This document shows, in pieces, positions 1-11,420 of a DNA stretch of 64,000 nt (the first letter of the stretch is position 1; each line of letters starts with the position of its first letter). Source of the stretch: Dillenia suffruticosa (lineage: Eukaryota; Streptophyta; Magnoliopsida; Dilleniales; Dilleniaceae); NCBI GenBank assembly GCA_033439265.1, contig JAVTVX010000012.1:29644761-29708760 (forward strand). The letters run 5' to 3'. The notes below the pieces were generated by a model, which saw only the letters and a program-made list of their open reading frames with translations, made no database searches and had not been told where the DNA came from. The translations under genes were made by a program, and so were the position numbers.

Positions 1-283
1 GGTCTAACGGATGATCCTTGGTACCCTCTCTGTTGGGAGTTTCCATAGACATGCACTCATTTATTCCAGGACTGTGTCCTAGTTTGATGAGTTTGGAATC
101 GAATCCTTCATACTTCCTCCCGCTCACGAATGGCATTAGGGAGGTTACCAATGATTGATTGGTTGGCTTGTAATCATTAGTCGCATACCATCCACATGGG
201 CCTTCCATTGTTTATCAGTTTTGTGCATACTCTTTGGACCTTTGGAAAGCTTACTATAAGAGTATCTTTGAAGATATCAATTT
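1..283 (+). mobile_element. LINE (non-LTR retrotransposon) fragment, 3' linker region
   Basis: The stretch near 215-270 reads, with a frameshift, as [16 protein letters not shown], the conserved ILW-x-IWKAR-x-x-xIF block that follows the zinc-binding domain in plant L1-like LINEs. The segment around 150-240 also aligns by eye, at roughly 65% identity, with the LINE piece at 39700-39930. Stops and frameshifts show that it is dead. It abuts Ty3/Gypsy pol DNA at about position 283 with no LTR between them, so the junction is a truncation or recombination point and not a clean insertion end. It starts outside the window. Confidence 0.6.
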
Positions 284-1100
284 CTTCCCATAGTGGGTGC
301 TAAAAGCTGTCTTACGAATATCTTCCTCTCGTACCCCAATTTGATGGTAACCCGATCTGAGATCTGGTTTAAATAAAACTGTAGCATCTCTCAAATCATG
401 AATTCTCAGTAAAGGGTATTTGTTCTTGATGGTAACTTAATTCAATTTTTGGTAGCCGAGACATAATCTTAAGGAACCAATCTTCTTCTTTATAAATAAA
501 ACTAATGTACACCAATGAGAAGCACTTAGACGACAAATCCCTTATTCATAACTTCCTATAAATGAGTTTTCAACTCTTTCAATTCAAATGGTGTTATTAT
601 ATATGGAGCCATAAAGATAGGTATAATATCCGACATCACAACAATGGTAAACTCTATCTTCCTAACTAGTGGCAACCCTAACAATTCATCTGGAAATACA
701 TTAGAAAAATCATAAATTAATGGTCCGTCAAACAACTGAACATGCTCTTTCTTGTCTTTTGTGACATAAACTAAACATTTTTGACAACCTCTGGATAGCA
801 TCATAGTTACTCAAATAAAATATACAGTTGGAACTCTAATAAATATATCACCAATAAACAAAATCTATAACTGTTCTAGTGGTGAAAAGCAAACAATCTT
901 CCGGTGATAATCAACCGATGCATAGTTAGCTGATAACTAAGCTGTACCTAGAATTACATCCAGATCTATCAACTCCAATGGTAGCAAATCAATATTAAAA
1001 TCTTGCCTCAGGAAGCTCATAATGTGACCTCTATAAATCTCGATAATAAAAACCTCATCCCTAAACTATATAACAACTCATAACCACTGCTCTGGACCGA
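283..1100 (-). pseudogene. Ty3/Gypsy pol fragment: protease tail and N-terminal reverse transcriptase
   Basis: On the minus strand, 1060-880 gives LPLELIDLDVILGTA followed by a stop and LSANYASVDYHRK, the end of a plant Gypsy protease (usual form DVILGMDWLSANYA-x-IDCHRK). 804-556 reads FPDELLGLPLVRKIEF and APYIITPFELKELK, the protease-RT linker. 380-318 reads [21 protein letters not shown], the start of the RT fingers/palm. The frame then stops matching at about 283, where the LINE fragment begins, so the RT catalytic centre, RNase H and integrase are absent. Stops and shifts make it non-coding. Confidence 0.8.
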
Positions 1101-1109
1101 GAGCATGAC

Positions 1110-1990
1110 TGCTCTAAACTATGCAGAGCATGACTGCAGATTATACGATATCAGGAAGCAAGCATGACGCTTTTGAGATTAGACGATATCAGGAAGCAAG
1201 CATGACTGCTTTATCTCAAATTCAAAAACTCAGATATCGTCTAATCTCTAGTAAAGGTAAGTATATACATCTCATAGAAGATCTAAATAAAATCACCCCA
1301 AGGAACATACTAAAGGTTATTCTCATGTCAAAGTCTCAACTCCAAACTCCGCCGATCATAGGCAGCTTCCTCTAGATAATGAGTAGCAAAACAAACCTTA
1401 CTTTGTACTCCTTTGTAACCATAATCTCAAAAAAGAATCTCTATATCTCAACAATTTAAGGCTACGCAACCTATGACAATCACTCCCCTGAAAGATCAAT
1501 GACTCCATTTTTTGAAACTCAATCATCAGTTTCTGGAATCGATGGTCCTCTCAAGATGTACATCCACTCCTCCTATCTCTATGTCCCTCTCTATACTCTA
1601 TGGCTCTTCGATTTTTATCTAATCTAGCATGATCTAACTCAAAAGCAACTGACACAGTTGCAGTTGGTAGGGTTACCATAAGCGAGGGAGTAGTAGTGGC
1701 TTGAATAGATAGGGGAACGTCTACAATCTCATTTCTTGTCCCTGACTGAGACAGTCTCTCTATCAATCTACGCATATCCCCAGACATAGTGCCAACTACA
1801 GTCAACAAAATATCCAAGGTCTACTAAAAATCTCGCCCCTATGGTCTCGATATACCTGAAGTCTGGGACTAAGGCTCCTGCCTCTACTCATACCTCTATG
1901 TTCTCCCTCAGGAGTTATTTGATCTAATCTTCTGATTCTGACCATCTTATATGTTGATAACATGATGAATGCATATGTCAAATAGCGCCA
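1110..1990 (-). pseudogene. Ty3/Gypsy gag remnant
   Basis: The minus strand near 1410-1330 reads KVCFATHYLEEAAYDRRSLEL, matching the ATHYLEEAAYDWW-x-LE core of plant chromovirus Gag. Further upstream, 1817-1551 is an open frame of 88 codons with a basic, Arg-rich C-terminus (KNRRAIEYREGHRDRR). The probable start is near 1945, where MVRIRRLDQITPEGEHRGMS is read before stops. The C-terminal half of Gag, including the zinc knuckle, is missing between this block and the protease at about 1100, so an internal deletion has occurred. It belongs with the pol fragment at 283-1100 and the LTR beyond 2000. Confidence 0.6.
1147..1246. repeat. Short direct plus inverted repeat inside decayed gag
   Basis: ACGATATCAGGAAGCAAGC occurs twice, at about 1147 and 1184. 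AGATTAGACGATATC (about 1178) is repeated in inverted orientation as GATATCGTCTAATCT (about 1232). The structure lies at the gag deletion point and probably arose during its repair. Confidence 0.75.
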
Positions 1991-2011
1991 CTTGTTACAT
2001 AAACCATTCTC

Positions 2012-4770
2012 TATCTAGTAACATATACCTATGGTCCCAAATTTTAGGTGTAGATTAACCAAAACCATAGATTCCAAAACCAACTAAAATATAACATTTG
2101 GATTCACAATAGTCATCCTCCCTATATGTGATATCATGAAAGGAAAATTAATAATAAAAAAATAATTTATTGTTCTTTCCAAAATAGATATTGGAAAAGT
2201 CCCCCTATTTAGTAACTATTTAGCTACTTAAAGTTAGTATAAAGGCATGATAAAACAAATAAATCACTTCTATTACCAACAAAATAGCAATAATGGTCAT
2301 CATGGTCACTCAACACAACACATCATTACATAAATATAATATAAACAAAATTATAAGTCTCCTCACAACAACTATATCTAGGCATTTAGAAAAGAACTCA
2401 CACCAATCAAAAGAGCACGTGTATTACTTACCTCAACCCAAAGAAAAAGCTTGGAGACGAATAGGATATGAATCCCTTAACTCAAAAGCTTCTACTCTCT
2501 GATTCTCTCTCAACTCCCAAATCACTTGAAAATAAAGATGACAGGGTCAACATAAGCCGAGCAAGTACACGAGAGACCAATGACATGCATAATATATATA
2601 ACACTCATGAGGAGACCAATATCATTATATAAAGTACGGGAAACATAATACTTGAATGAATCACAACATAACATAGAGAAAGATACAAAGAAATATGCAT
2701 TTTGCCCAAAACAATCTCAACAAAACATATATGGTTGTCATATCTTAAATGATACATTCATAAATTCTCAAGTTTTGCCTACAAGCTTTGCAAAGCTTTT
2801 GAATATATATATCAATCATGCTCCTCAAATTTTGCCTATAGACTTTATAAAACTTTCAGAGATATATATGCTAATCATGCTTCTCAAACTTCATCTGCAA
2901 GTTTTGCAAAGTTTTCGAAGATATATACACCAATCAAGCTCCTTCAACTTCACCTACAGACTTCAAAAATTTTTCAGAGATATATATACATCAGTCATAC
3001 TTCCCAAACTTCACATGTAAGTTTCGCAAAGTTTTGAGAGATATATGAACCAACCATATTCCTTAAATTTCACCCACAGGTTTTGTAAAGCTTTCAGAGG
3101 TATATATACATCAATCATACTTCCCAAACTTGGCCCGTAGATTTCGTAAAACTTTGGAAGATATATGTACCAACCATATTTCTCAAACTTTGCCTACACA
3201 TTTCGCAAAGTTTTTTGAGAAAAGTTTTGTGTGTACCTATTCCCATTATATTTCTTTTTGATTCCCAAAATGTTATAGCCACTAAACCATGGTTTATCAC
3301 AAGATTTACACAAAAGTTACAATCAAACATCACAATTATGCATGCCATATAATTTAGTAACACATTTTATATCAAAGAACTATTTTGATGAATTTCCAGT
3401 TCAAATAGGTTTTAGTAAAACTGCCATAACTTAAACCACAATTCTCGAATTAAGATAATTTCATCTGCCACATAAAGATAAGAAATAAGACTATAACTTT
3501 TATGTTTATATTTATGACAAGACTCGGTTCCAATCACACAGGGACACCCAAGTTAATAAAATTTACAGCCCAAAAGTCACAACACAACATGAGTAATTTT
3601 AGATAAATTAGCATAACTTTTTCTGTACACATCAGATTGAGGTGATTCAAATGATCATTTAAATAGAAGACATAAAGACGTAACTCTTATGTTTAGAGTT
3701 CAACTTAATTTAGTTTAGAAAGCAGTTCAAAATCAAAGTCAAATTCAGAGCTAAAATAGGGTAGAAGCATGATAGTTTTCTGCAGAAAATGTGTCATTTT
3801 GAAAAATCAATAAAAATCCAATTCTCAATAACATTTTTCGGATCATATGTCATTTTAAAGTTATAGAAATCTAGTTTCTTCAAAAGAAAATTTCAGTCAA
3901 TTTACAATTGTGAAAAAAAAATAAAATTATAACCTAAGAACCGATGCATAGTCAAACTGTTCAACATATAGAATTCATGTTTTTTTATTCAAAAATGTGA
4001 TTTCTTTATTTTCTAATCCATTTTATCCTTATTCTAATATCATAATCATATGTAAAACATGTTATGCATGATCGTTAGGCTTCAATTAATCTTATATAAG
4101 TATGGCACTTGTCTATCTACACTTTAAAATCTATTTTCCTCTTACTCCTTCGACCTCTTTGCTTCCTTCATATTCTAAACTTGTTTTATAGGTTTTCTGC
4201 ACCTTTTTGTGCTTCCCAAAGGCTAAAAATAGTATGTTTATGTATATAAATTGTTTATTTCAAATTCAAATTGTGGTTTTAATGAAATTTGTTATTGGCT
4301 TTTGTGAGAGAAAAAAGGAATTTCAAAAGAGGTTTGGAAAGGATAGGTTCTCTCTCTTTTCTCTCTCTCTTCCTCTCTCTCTCTACCTAAGTGGGGTGAG
4401 TCCCCCAAAGCCTAGGTGATGTATTATGAAAGGAACCATGTGTTTTGTGATACCATGACATGTGTTCTTTATGGGTCCTACACCCAACTATTTATGAACG
4501 TCACACCAAACTCTAACTCATTTTTCTTATTACTTATTCCGACCATATTCATTCACAAGTATATTCCACTAGTCTATATTAATTTAATTGTGTTTGACCT
4601 ATGGTTAAAATCATAAAAATAAAAACCAAAAAATATATCGCACATATAAAAATTTCAATAAATTTTAACACAATGTAATAAAAAAAGATTTAAATGTATT
4701 CAATAAAATGAAAAAAATTAAATGTAAATAAATGATTTAATAATTCCTTGAGATGAAACCTTAGGCTACT
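2012..4770 (-). mobile_element. Ty3/Gypsy LTR (family B), 5' LTR of the truncated element
   Basis: This block aligns over most of its length with 40012-42770. Shared landmarks are TTTAGTAACTATTTAGCTAC (2208 and 40202), the AAAGTTTT/TTTGCAAAG region, a CT-rich tract with CTACCTAAGTGG (about 4383) or TTTACCTAAGTGG (about 42342), and the terminal AATAAAATG-rich stretch. It sits immediately upstream, in element sense, of the gag remnant, as a 5' LTR should. The exact ends are unresolved; homology starts near 2012 and fades near 4770. I could not find a convincing primer-binding site. Most open frames here are chance frames. Confidence 0.65.
2767..3230. repeat. 60-bp minisatellite with dimeric higher-order structure
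   Basis: About 7.5 units of roughly 60 bp are stacked here. Odd units carry TTTGCAAAGTTTT and end AGATATATACACCAA. Even units carry a TCAGAGATATATATACAT core and a different first half, so the true repeat is a dimer of about 119 bp. The homologous LTR at 40930-41030 has fewer than two units, so the array expanded in this copy only. The 122-codon open frame over 2652-3020 is a by-product of the array. Confidence 0.85.
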
Positions 4771-5986
4771 TGACTCTTATGTAATTATTTATGTTCTTCA
4801 AACAACGAGTAGACTAATAATACAATTTTGTTGGTGGTATATTTTCTCTTTGGGATTGTCTCCTCAGCTCGGTGAGAGTTGCAAATATTTGATCTTTTCA
4901 ATTTTTTAGGGCATTCAAAATGACACCTACTACGACTTTCTGTAGCACTAGACCAATGTGATTGCATTTCGACCTGATTGGAGATTGGCTGCTCACAATC
5001 ATTTTGTACAAAGCGGGAAATGTGAAATGAGGCCTAATTTGGAAGTGATATTGTTTAAGAGAAATATGAGAAATGAGTAGTATTTTTTGTGAGTTGTTAT
5101 TATTATTATTATTGTTATTATTATTATTAAATGATTCCGATAAAAAAAATCTGAGGATCTCACCACTTCATTATTAAACTAGAGAGTATAGTTTATAGAA
5201 TTTAATCTAATTTTTTAAATATTTTAACTTTTCTACCTAGAGGTGATTTTTACCTTTTAATGTTATGCATGTTATAAATTCTCTCATAAAATTGGTAAAC
5301 AAAAAAATAATAATAGCTTAGAGAGATGGTTTCGAGAATTAATAAAATGTTGAAAATTTTGAAAGACAACATTCACACGCTTTGAAAAAAAGTTTTTTTT
5401 TTTTTAATAATATTTTGACAATATTATCGCTTTTTCATTTAAATCAGTGACTTTCATCATATGGCTACCGACTATAATAAAAGGAAATCAACATACTTAA
5501 AAAAATAATATTTAATCTTTTAATTTAAAGAATGGATTATGAAATAAATAGGGAAGAAGAATTAATTAATTATGAAATTAAGTGCAAATATCAACCTCGC
5601 CCTTCTCATTTCAATTCAACCCCATATCCAGATCTCTTATATGGCTAACATCCACCGGATGATTTGATTTTATAGGTACCGGCCAGAAACTTTTCCATTA
5701 ATTTGTGAATAGAAATGTCTGGGCCCACAACTTTTTTAAAAGTTGGAACATTAAATTTTGGCCGGGGTAATCCCTATGTTAAAGCAAAAGAAGAAATCTC
5801 CCGATCTTTGCTGCACGGCCCAGGTGGGAATGACATGTGCTTTGGGCACTAAAGGCCTTCACCAGTCCCAATTATGCAATGTTTTGGTTAATGATTCGGT
5901 CAACCTATCGGTTGATTCAATTATTGATCAGATTGATCAGATCATTTTATAAATAATATGCCACCCTCATAATATCATATATCTAA

Positions 5987-6019
<33 letters not shown>

Positions 6020-6890
6020 ATTTGTCTACTATATATTTGAAAATAAAATAAAACTTATATATCTTAAAAAAAAAAAAAAAAAACTCTATTCTATCAACAA
6101 CACATGAATATAAAGATCAGGAAAAAAAAGAAGAGGGCGAAGTGGAAGGAAAGAGCAAAAAAGAAAACAAAAGATCAAATAGAAAAAAATAAAATAGATG
6201 AAATGAAAAAAAATCACATATATCTTTTTTTTTCTTTCAACCGATTTGAATGATTTACATATTTGATTAGTTTTAAATAATTTTAATCGATTTTGATTTC
6301 ATTTGATTTCATTTGATTTAACAGTAAAAATCGAATCAAACCATAAAATGGTTTCTAATCGAATCGGCCATTCGTTTTAAAAATGTTGCAATTAAGGTGA
6401 GGTTCCTATCATCCTTTTTGTTTGGTATCATATCTCACAAAAGTTCGTTTTTTTCCTGCAATCTGCCATGGTCATGGTAAGAATATTAAAGCGTCGTTTT
6501 ATCAGAAAATCAAGGGCTAAGATTTTCATTTCTTTTTTCCCATAAAATGTAAGATGTCATAAATTGATGCATTTCTAAAGTAATAAAAGACATCATTCAT
6601 TTTATCACATCCCAAACTTTCTTCCGCTTAATCAAATGAAACTCAAAATTTGAAATGGAATTGAAAAGCCGGGCCCAGATTTAAGTTACTTTATGGTTTT
6701 CTTTTGCCCTTAGTGCAGAGATGCTGCCAAAGAAAAAGCTTAAAATTGGCCCACCATGCTTTGGAGCGGGACAAAAGATTATGGAACGCCTTCACCATCG
6801 TCCACAAGCTTATCCTGGGGCTCCTCAAATTATCCGTGCCTCGCTAGGGTATGAAAGTTAGTAAAGGCATCTACGGAGCAGAATAACAAT
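4771..6890. other. Intergenic DNA, no gene recognised
   Basis: No coding or RNA gene was recognised. The stretch contains an ATT/TTG trinucleotide tract at 5096-5130, an AT/TA dinucleotide tract at 5980-6019 and a poly-A run at 6066-6082. A 60-codon frame at 4785-4967 (minus) and a 64-codon frame at 5758-5952 (plus) match nothing I know and have no supporting context. Confidence 0.6.
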
Positions 6891-8880
6891 CATTACAGAA
6901 AAATATGGTTTTAGTGACAAATTTAGCGACAAAAATTTTAAAAAAATTCGTCGCTAAAAACATTACGACGGATTTAGCGACGAAAAATTTTTCGTCACTA
7001 ATGACGCATTGCAAAAGTTTAGCGACGAAAAATAGAAATTTGTTGCTAAAATATCGACGAATTTAGCGACGAAAAATTTTTATCGCTAAATTTAGCGACG
7101 GATACAAAAAATCCGTCGCTAAATTTAACGACGGATTCGAGGAATCCGTCACTAAATTATATGATATATAATTATTTTTTATTTATTATATATATTTTAT
7201 TTAATTATTATATTAATATTTTATTTTATTTAATTAGCGACGGATTTAGATTTATGTCGCTAAATTTAGCGACGGATCCAGAAATCCGTCGCTAAATTAT
7301 ATTATATATTTATTTTATATATTTTATTTAATTATTATATTAATATTTTATTTTTATTTAATTAGCGACGAATGCTTGTCCATCACTAACTTGCACCCGG
7401 TGACACGCCCTAACTCGGCTTCTGCTCCTGCTCCTGCTCCCACGCCCCTGCCAGCTGGATCCTGTGCACGAGCCTCATGTGCTCCAAATCACGAGCCTAC
7501 CCAGCCCACCCTGGCCCCACCCGAGTACGAGCCTGACCGCCCGCCTGCATGACCGCTCGCCTGCCCCTGCCCTGACCTGACCTGCTGCCTTACAAAATAT
7601 CCCTGAAAAAACCCTCAAAATGCCTACAACCCAGTTCGAACACCTGCGCATGACTGAAATATTAGAGCATCCAACCACCGGACCACATCTTACCTTTAAT
7701 CATACTTCTATTTTATTTTTACTTATTCTCTAATTCTAACATATTAATTAAAGAAATAAAAATTAATATCAAATGATAAAATGATAATTAAAATAAACTA
7801 ATAAATTAATAAAAAAAATAAAAAATATTATTCTTTAAAAAGATTTAAAAAATAAAAAATATTATTCTGTAAAAAATAAAAATAAAAAATAAAAAAAATA
7901 AAATGTAAATTTAAAATATTAAAAAATAATAAATATGATTATTTAATATAAATTAATAAAATAACAAAATAACAAAATAAAATAAAATATTAAATGTTAA
8001 ATTAAAAAAAATTAAGTTTAGCGACGAATTTTAAAATCCGTCGCTAAGTTAGCAACGGATTTTGGAATTCGTCACTAAATTTAGCGACAGATTTTAATTC
8101 GTCGCTAAATCCGTAGCTAAAAAAATATATTTAAAAATTAAAAAATATTATTATTTAAAAATTAAAAATATTAAAAAAATAAAATGATAATTTAAAATAT
8201 TATAAAATAATAAATACAATTATTTAATATAAATTAATAAAATAACAATATAAAATAAAATATTAAATATTAATTTTAAAAAAATAAGCTTAGCAACGGA
8301 TGGTTGAATTTATCGCTAAAGTAGCGACGGATTTTTAAATCCGTCGCTCAGTTAGTGACGGATTTTGGAATTTGTCGTTAAATTTAGCGATGGATTCTTA
8401 TTCGTCACTAAATCCGTCGCTAAATAATTAAATATTTAAAAATTAAAAAAAAAAATTTTAAAAATCCATTAAAAATATTAAAAAAATAAAATGATAATTT
8501 AAAATATTATAAAATAATATTTTACAATTATTTAATATAAATTAATAAAATAACAATATAAAATAAAATATTAAATGTTAATTTTTAAAAAAATTAAGTT
8601 TAGTGGCAGATCGTTGAATCCGTCACTAAATCCGCGACGGATTTTTAAATTCGTCGCTAAATTTAGCAACGAATTTCTAATTTGTCGTTAAATCCGTAGC
8701 TAAATAATAAAATATTAAAAAAAAATTAGTCTTTAAAAAATAAAAATATAAAATAATAAAATTTAATGCTTATTTAAGATATTATAAAATATTAAATATG
8801 ATTAGTTAATATAAATTAATAAAATAATAAAATAATAAAATAAAATAAATGGATTACCGTTTATCAGTAGTTATCCGTCT
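6891..8880. mobile_element. CACTA-like DNA transposon remnant with GCGACGGAT motif arrays
   Basis: The left end reads CATTACAGAAAAATATGG, close to a CACTA terminus with one C-to-T change. From 6915 onward TTTAGCGACGGATTT and its complement AATCCGTCGCTAAATT recur many times, often as facing pairs that form hairpins. This is the subterminal signature of a widespread plant CACTA group. Between 7740 and 8860 the sequence is organised as about four AT-rich units of roughly 280-310 bp, each carrying TTTAATATAAATTAATAAAA (7942, 8222, 8532) or a close variant (8808). No right terminus or transposase was found, so it is truncated or rearranged. Confidence 0.65.
7380..7680. other. GC-rich patch inside the CACTA-like element
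   Basis: A C-rich stretch of about 250 bp (CTGCTCCTGCTCCTGCTCCC and similar) interrupts the AT-rich repeats. A 67-codon minus frame at 7475-7678 is rich in Arg and Gly and has no recognisable domain. It may be captured host DNA or a transposase-region remnant; I cannot assign it. Confidence 0.35.
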
Positions 8881-9290
8881 CACTGCCGCCATCCTCCGAA
8901 AAATACTATTTGATCTACTTGCCAGACGAGATAGATAGTCGGAAGTGAATGTATTATATATTGTGTTCCTTGCTAATGATAATAACGAATGAATATGAAC
9001 AATTGAACTTTCACAAACAATTGAACTATATAAGAGAAACGAATGGATGTAGAAGACAAAACCACGAATGGTGAAATCGACAGTTGCGACTAATTGAAAA
9101 TTACTTGTTATAGATTGGTTGAATTATTTATTGTTAAAATTATCAAATTGGTGAAAATTGTAATATTTAATATGTATTTAATTCAATTTCATTTTTTAGA
9201 ATATGTTAAAAAGAGAGATACGGTTAAAAATATTTCATAATAGAATATGTCCTGATATTAGTTACACCCCAGCCGCGAGCGTAGTTAGAA
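8881..9290. other. Unassigned AT-rich DNA
   Basis: I see no gene or repeat that I can name. It may be internal to the CACTA-like element or be the flank of the hAT remnant. Confidence 0.4.
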
Positions 9291-9830
9291 AATTTTTCTT
9301 AGGGCCATAAAGCAGTAATTAATAAAATTTATAAAATATAAATATCTTAAAAAGTCATTAAATTCTAATTAAAAATATAAAAGATATTAAACAAAATAAA
9401 TAGTTTATGAAAGTTGTATTCTATACTTTTCTAGTGATTCAAATTTATCTATAATCAATTCTGAACTAAAAATATTAATAATTTTTTTCAAAATACATAA
9501 CTAAACTGTTTATAAGATACATATTTTCTATCTTGTTTTGCAATCTTATTTTCAAAATTTTCATTTCTTATAAATTTCGTTCACTAAGTGCTATTGAAAT
9601 TGAGAGAGACAAAATAAAATGAATCAATTTATTAATTAAATGATAAATTTTTAATTTCTGTTTCCACTAACTTCTTGCATAACTCTGAGAAGATCATTAA
9701 ATTTTAAAAATTATCATTTTTTAACATATCTAACTCATAATATTGTCATTAAATTTTCAAATGAGTTCGCTATTATTCAGTAAAATCAAGATGATAGAAT
9801 TTTTTTTAACCAAACAATATGTCATTAATT
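9290..9830 (-). pseudogene. hAT-family transposase C-terminal remnant
   Basis: The minus strand near 9620-9500 reads ISIALSERNL, a stop, then EMKILKIRLQNKI, which resembles the hAT dimerisation domain (usual form VTVASAERSFSKLKLIK-x-YLRSTM). It is followed by INSLVMYFEK, corresponding to the LA-x-L-x-IE block, and DYR near the IDDFA position. About 120 bp upstream, SFENLMTIL and NDLLRVMQEV fit the preceding helices. Several stops are present. The identification rests on hand translation of short motifs and is moderate. Confidence 0.5.
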
Positions 9831-9976
9831 TTAAATGATTTGTAACCATATTTTAAATTTAATCTAAAGTTACGAATAAGGATTTTCATTTCGCGTACAG
9901 TAAATTTGTTATTCAACTCCTTCAACTAATAGTTTATTGTACCAATAAATATTTCACTCCAATAAAAGTGTTCAGT

Positions 9977-10179
9977 GTCAAATCATCTTATTTTCTACGT
10001 AATTTATCTAGACCCACAAAATAAGAACCATTCATACCTAAAATATCAGTCAAATGCTTAAGACAAAATGCTTTCAAAATGCATACAACGTGATGATTTT
10101 TAAAATAAATCCATTTAGATATGAATGGTCCTTATGTTGTGGGTCAAGGTAGATTATTTAGAGAACAAGATGATTTGAC
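9977..10179. repeat. Fold-back (inverted repeat) element, MITE-like
   Basis: The left arm, 9977-10042 (begins GTCAAATCATCTTATTTTCT), is repeated in reverse complement at 10113-10179 (ends AGAACAAGATGATTTGAC) with about 80-85% identity over roughly 66 bp and a 70-bp spacer. The structure lies just upstream of the hAT remnant. No clear target duplication was seen. Confidence 0.75.
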
Positions 10180-10257
10180 GGTCATGATTTTTGAAATTAT
10201 ATTATCGTTTAAATGGTCTGTCATGCCCCGACTCTCAGATCAAATACACGATAATCG

Positions 10258-11420
10258 CCGCATTACACCAAAACACGTGTGAACCCCCACTACATATTCC
10301 AAGATATAGCAAAACATTCTAATATCTACCTATTTTCCAAAATAATTAATCCATCAAAATAAACCAGCATACATTCATTTGCACTATCAAAGGATCGGCT
10401 CGATTCATCCCTACTCATAACATGCATGCATCGAACCAATCTGGCCGTTCAAATCAAATCAGCAGAATATAAATAAGTTCCTATTTAAGGGATCCAACTC
10501 AAATTCTATCAAAACAATTTTCAAAGAAAAATTCAAAAAGATAAAAGGGCAAGGTCCTCTATATAAATATACAAATCATTGTCAAATTTCAAGTCCATAT
10601 AAACATAGTAGAAAAATAAATTTTAAAATAATTATACGTTGTGCTTCCATTTGGCTCCACTAATATCTCAATTTAAAAAAAAAATTATTACCCGAAAAAA
10701 TCCAACAAAACAACCTTCATCGAATCACCCTAAGCATTCACAAGTCTCAACTAAACTTCTTCTGAAAAAAAATAGAAGTAGGAGGGGTGAGTATATAATA
10801 TACCCGGTGAGTGATATACAAGGTATACAAAAATAAGATTTCTGTAGTAAATATATCAAATGCATATATTTTAAATATCATGTCGTTCTCAATTTTATCA
10901 AATAAATAAATAAATTCAAATTCGGGACAAACTAAAATCATTGTTCCCAACAAAAATTTACCACGACTTAGGGTGAAATCGTCAAAAGTTTTAATAATTT
11001 TCAAATGCATGTGGCCATGAATGTACTGTACGTGTCTCGGCATACCATACGTGTTCGGCTGAATCCCATGGTCTACCAACCCTATTATGTTACCTCATCT
11101 GGTCGCTCCGTAGTAAGAATTGACTAGTCATTTAATAGAGATTCAAACTCTCACCTCAACTCAATCATATACACCATTTCACAAAATTATAAATCTAATT
11201 CACATGCTATCAATTCTAACAATTTTCTTAATAGTAATCACCATACTAATGGATTCAATATCAATAAATTCACATGACATATTTGTTCATTCAAAGTATA
11301 TATGATACATAAAAATTCAAAATCTAATATTTGGAATATTCCATACACACTAAAATATTTAAATCTAAGTTTTGAATATCTTTTAGAAAATTCAATAAAA
11401 ACATTTTTCTTATTTATTCG
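10258..11420. repeat. Tandem duplication in the solo LTR, copy 1 (1,163-bp unit)
   Basis: ACGTGTGAACCCC at 10275 recurs at 11438, an offset of 1,163 bp. The flanking text (CATGCATGCATC, TATTTAAGGGATCCAACTC, TCATGTCGTTCTCAATTT, TTCGGCTGAATCCCATGG) recurs in the same order in copy 2 with about 80-85% identity. Confidence 0.85.

Noticed and set aside
1993..2160. LINE RNase H sequence next to the family B LTR (LKCDV-like reading)
   Set aside because: The apparent motif lacks the catalytic Asp, and the stretch aligns between the two family B LTR copies, so I treat it as LTR sequence with uncertain ends.
2652..3020. 122-codon open frame
   Set aside because: It is produced by the 60-bp minisatellite; the repeat explains the absence of stops.
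1..4770. A segmental duplication of 39700-42770
   Set aside because: The LINE parts are only about 65% identical and the Gypsy internal region lies in one copy only. Two separate insertions of related elements are simpler.
4785..4967. Short basic minus-strand frame (60 codons) as a host gene
   Set aside because: No domain, splice context or homologue that I recognise.
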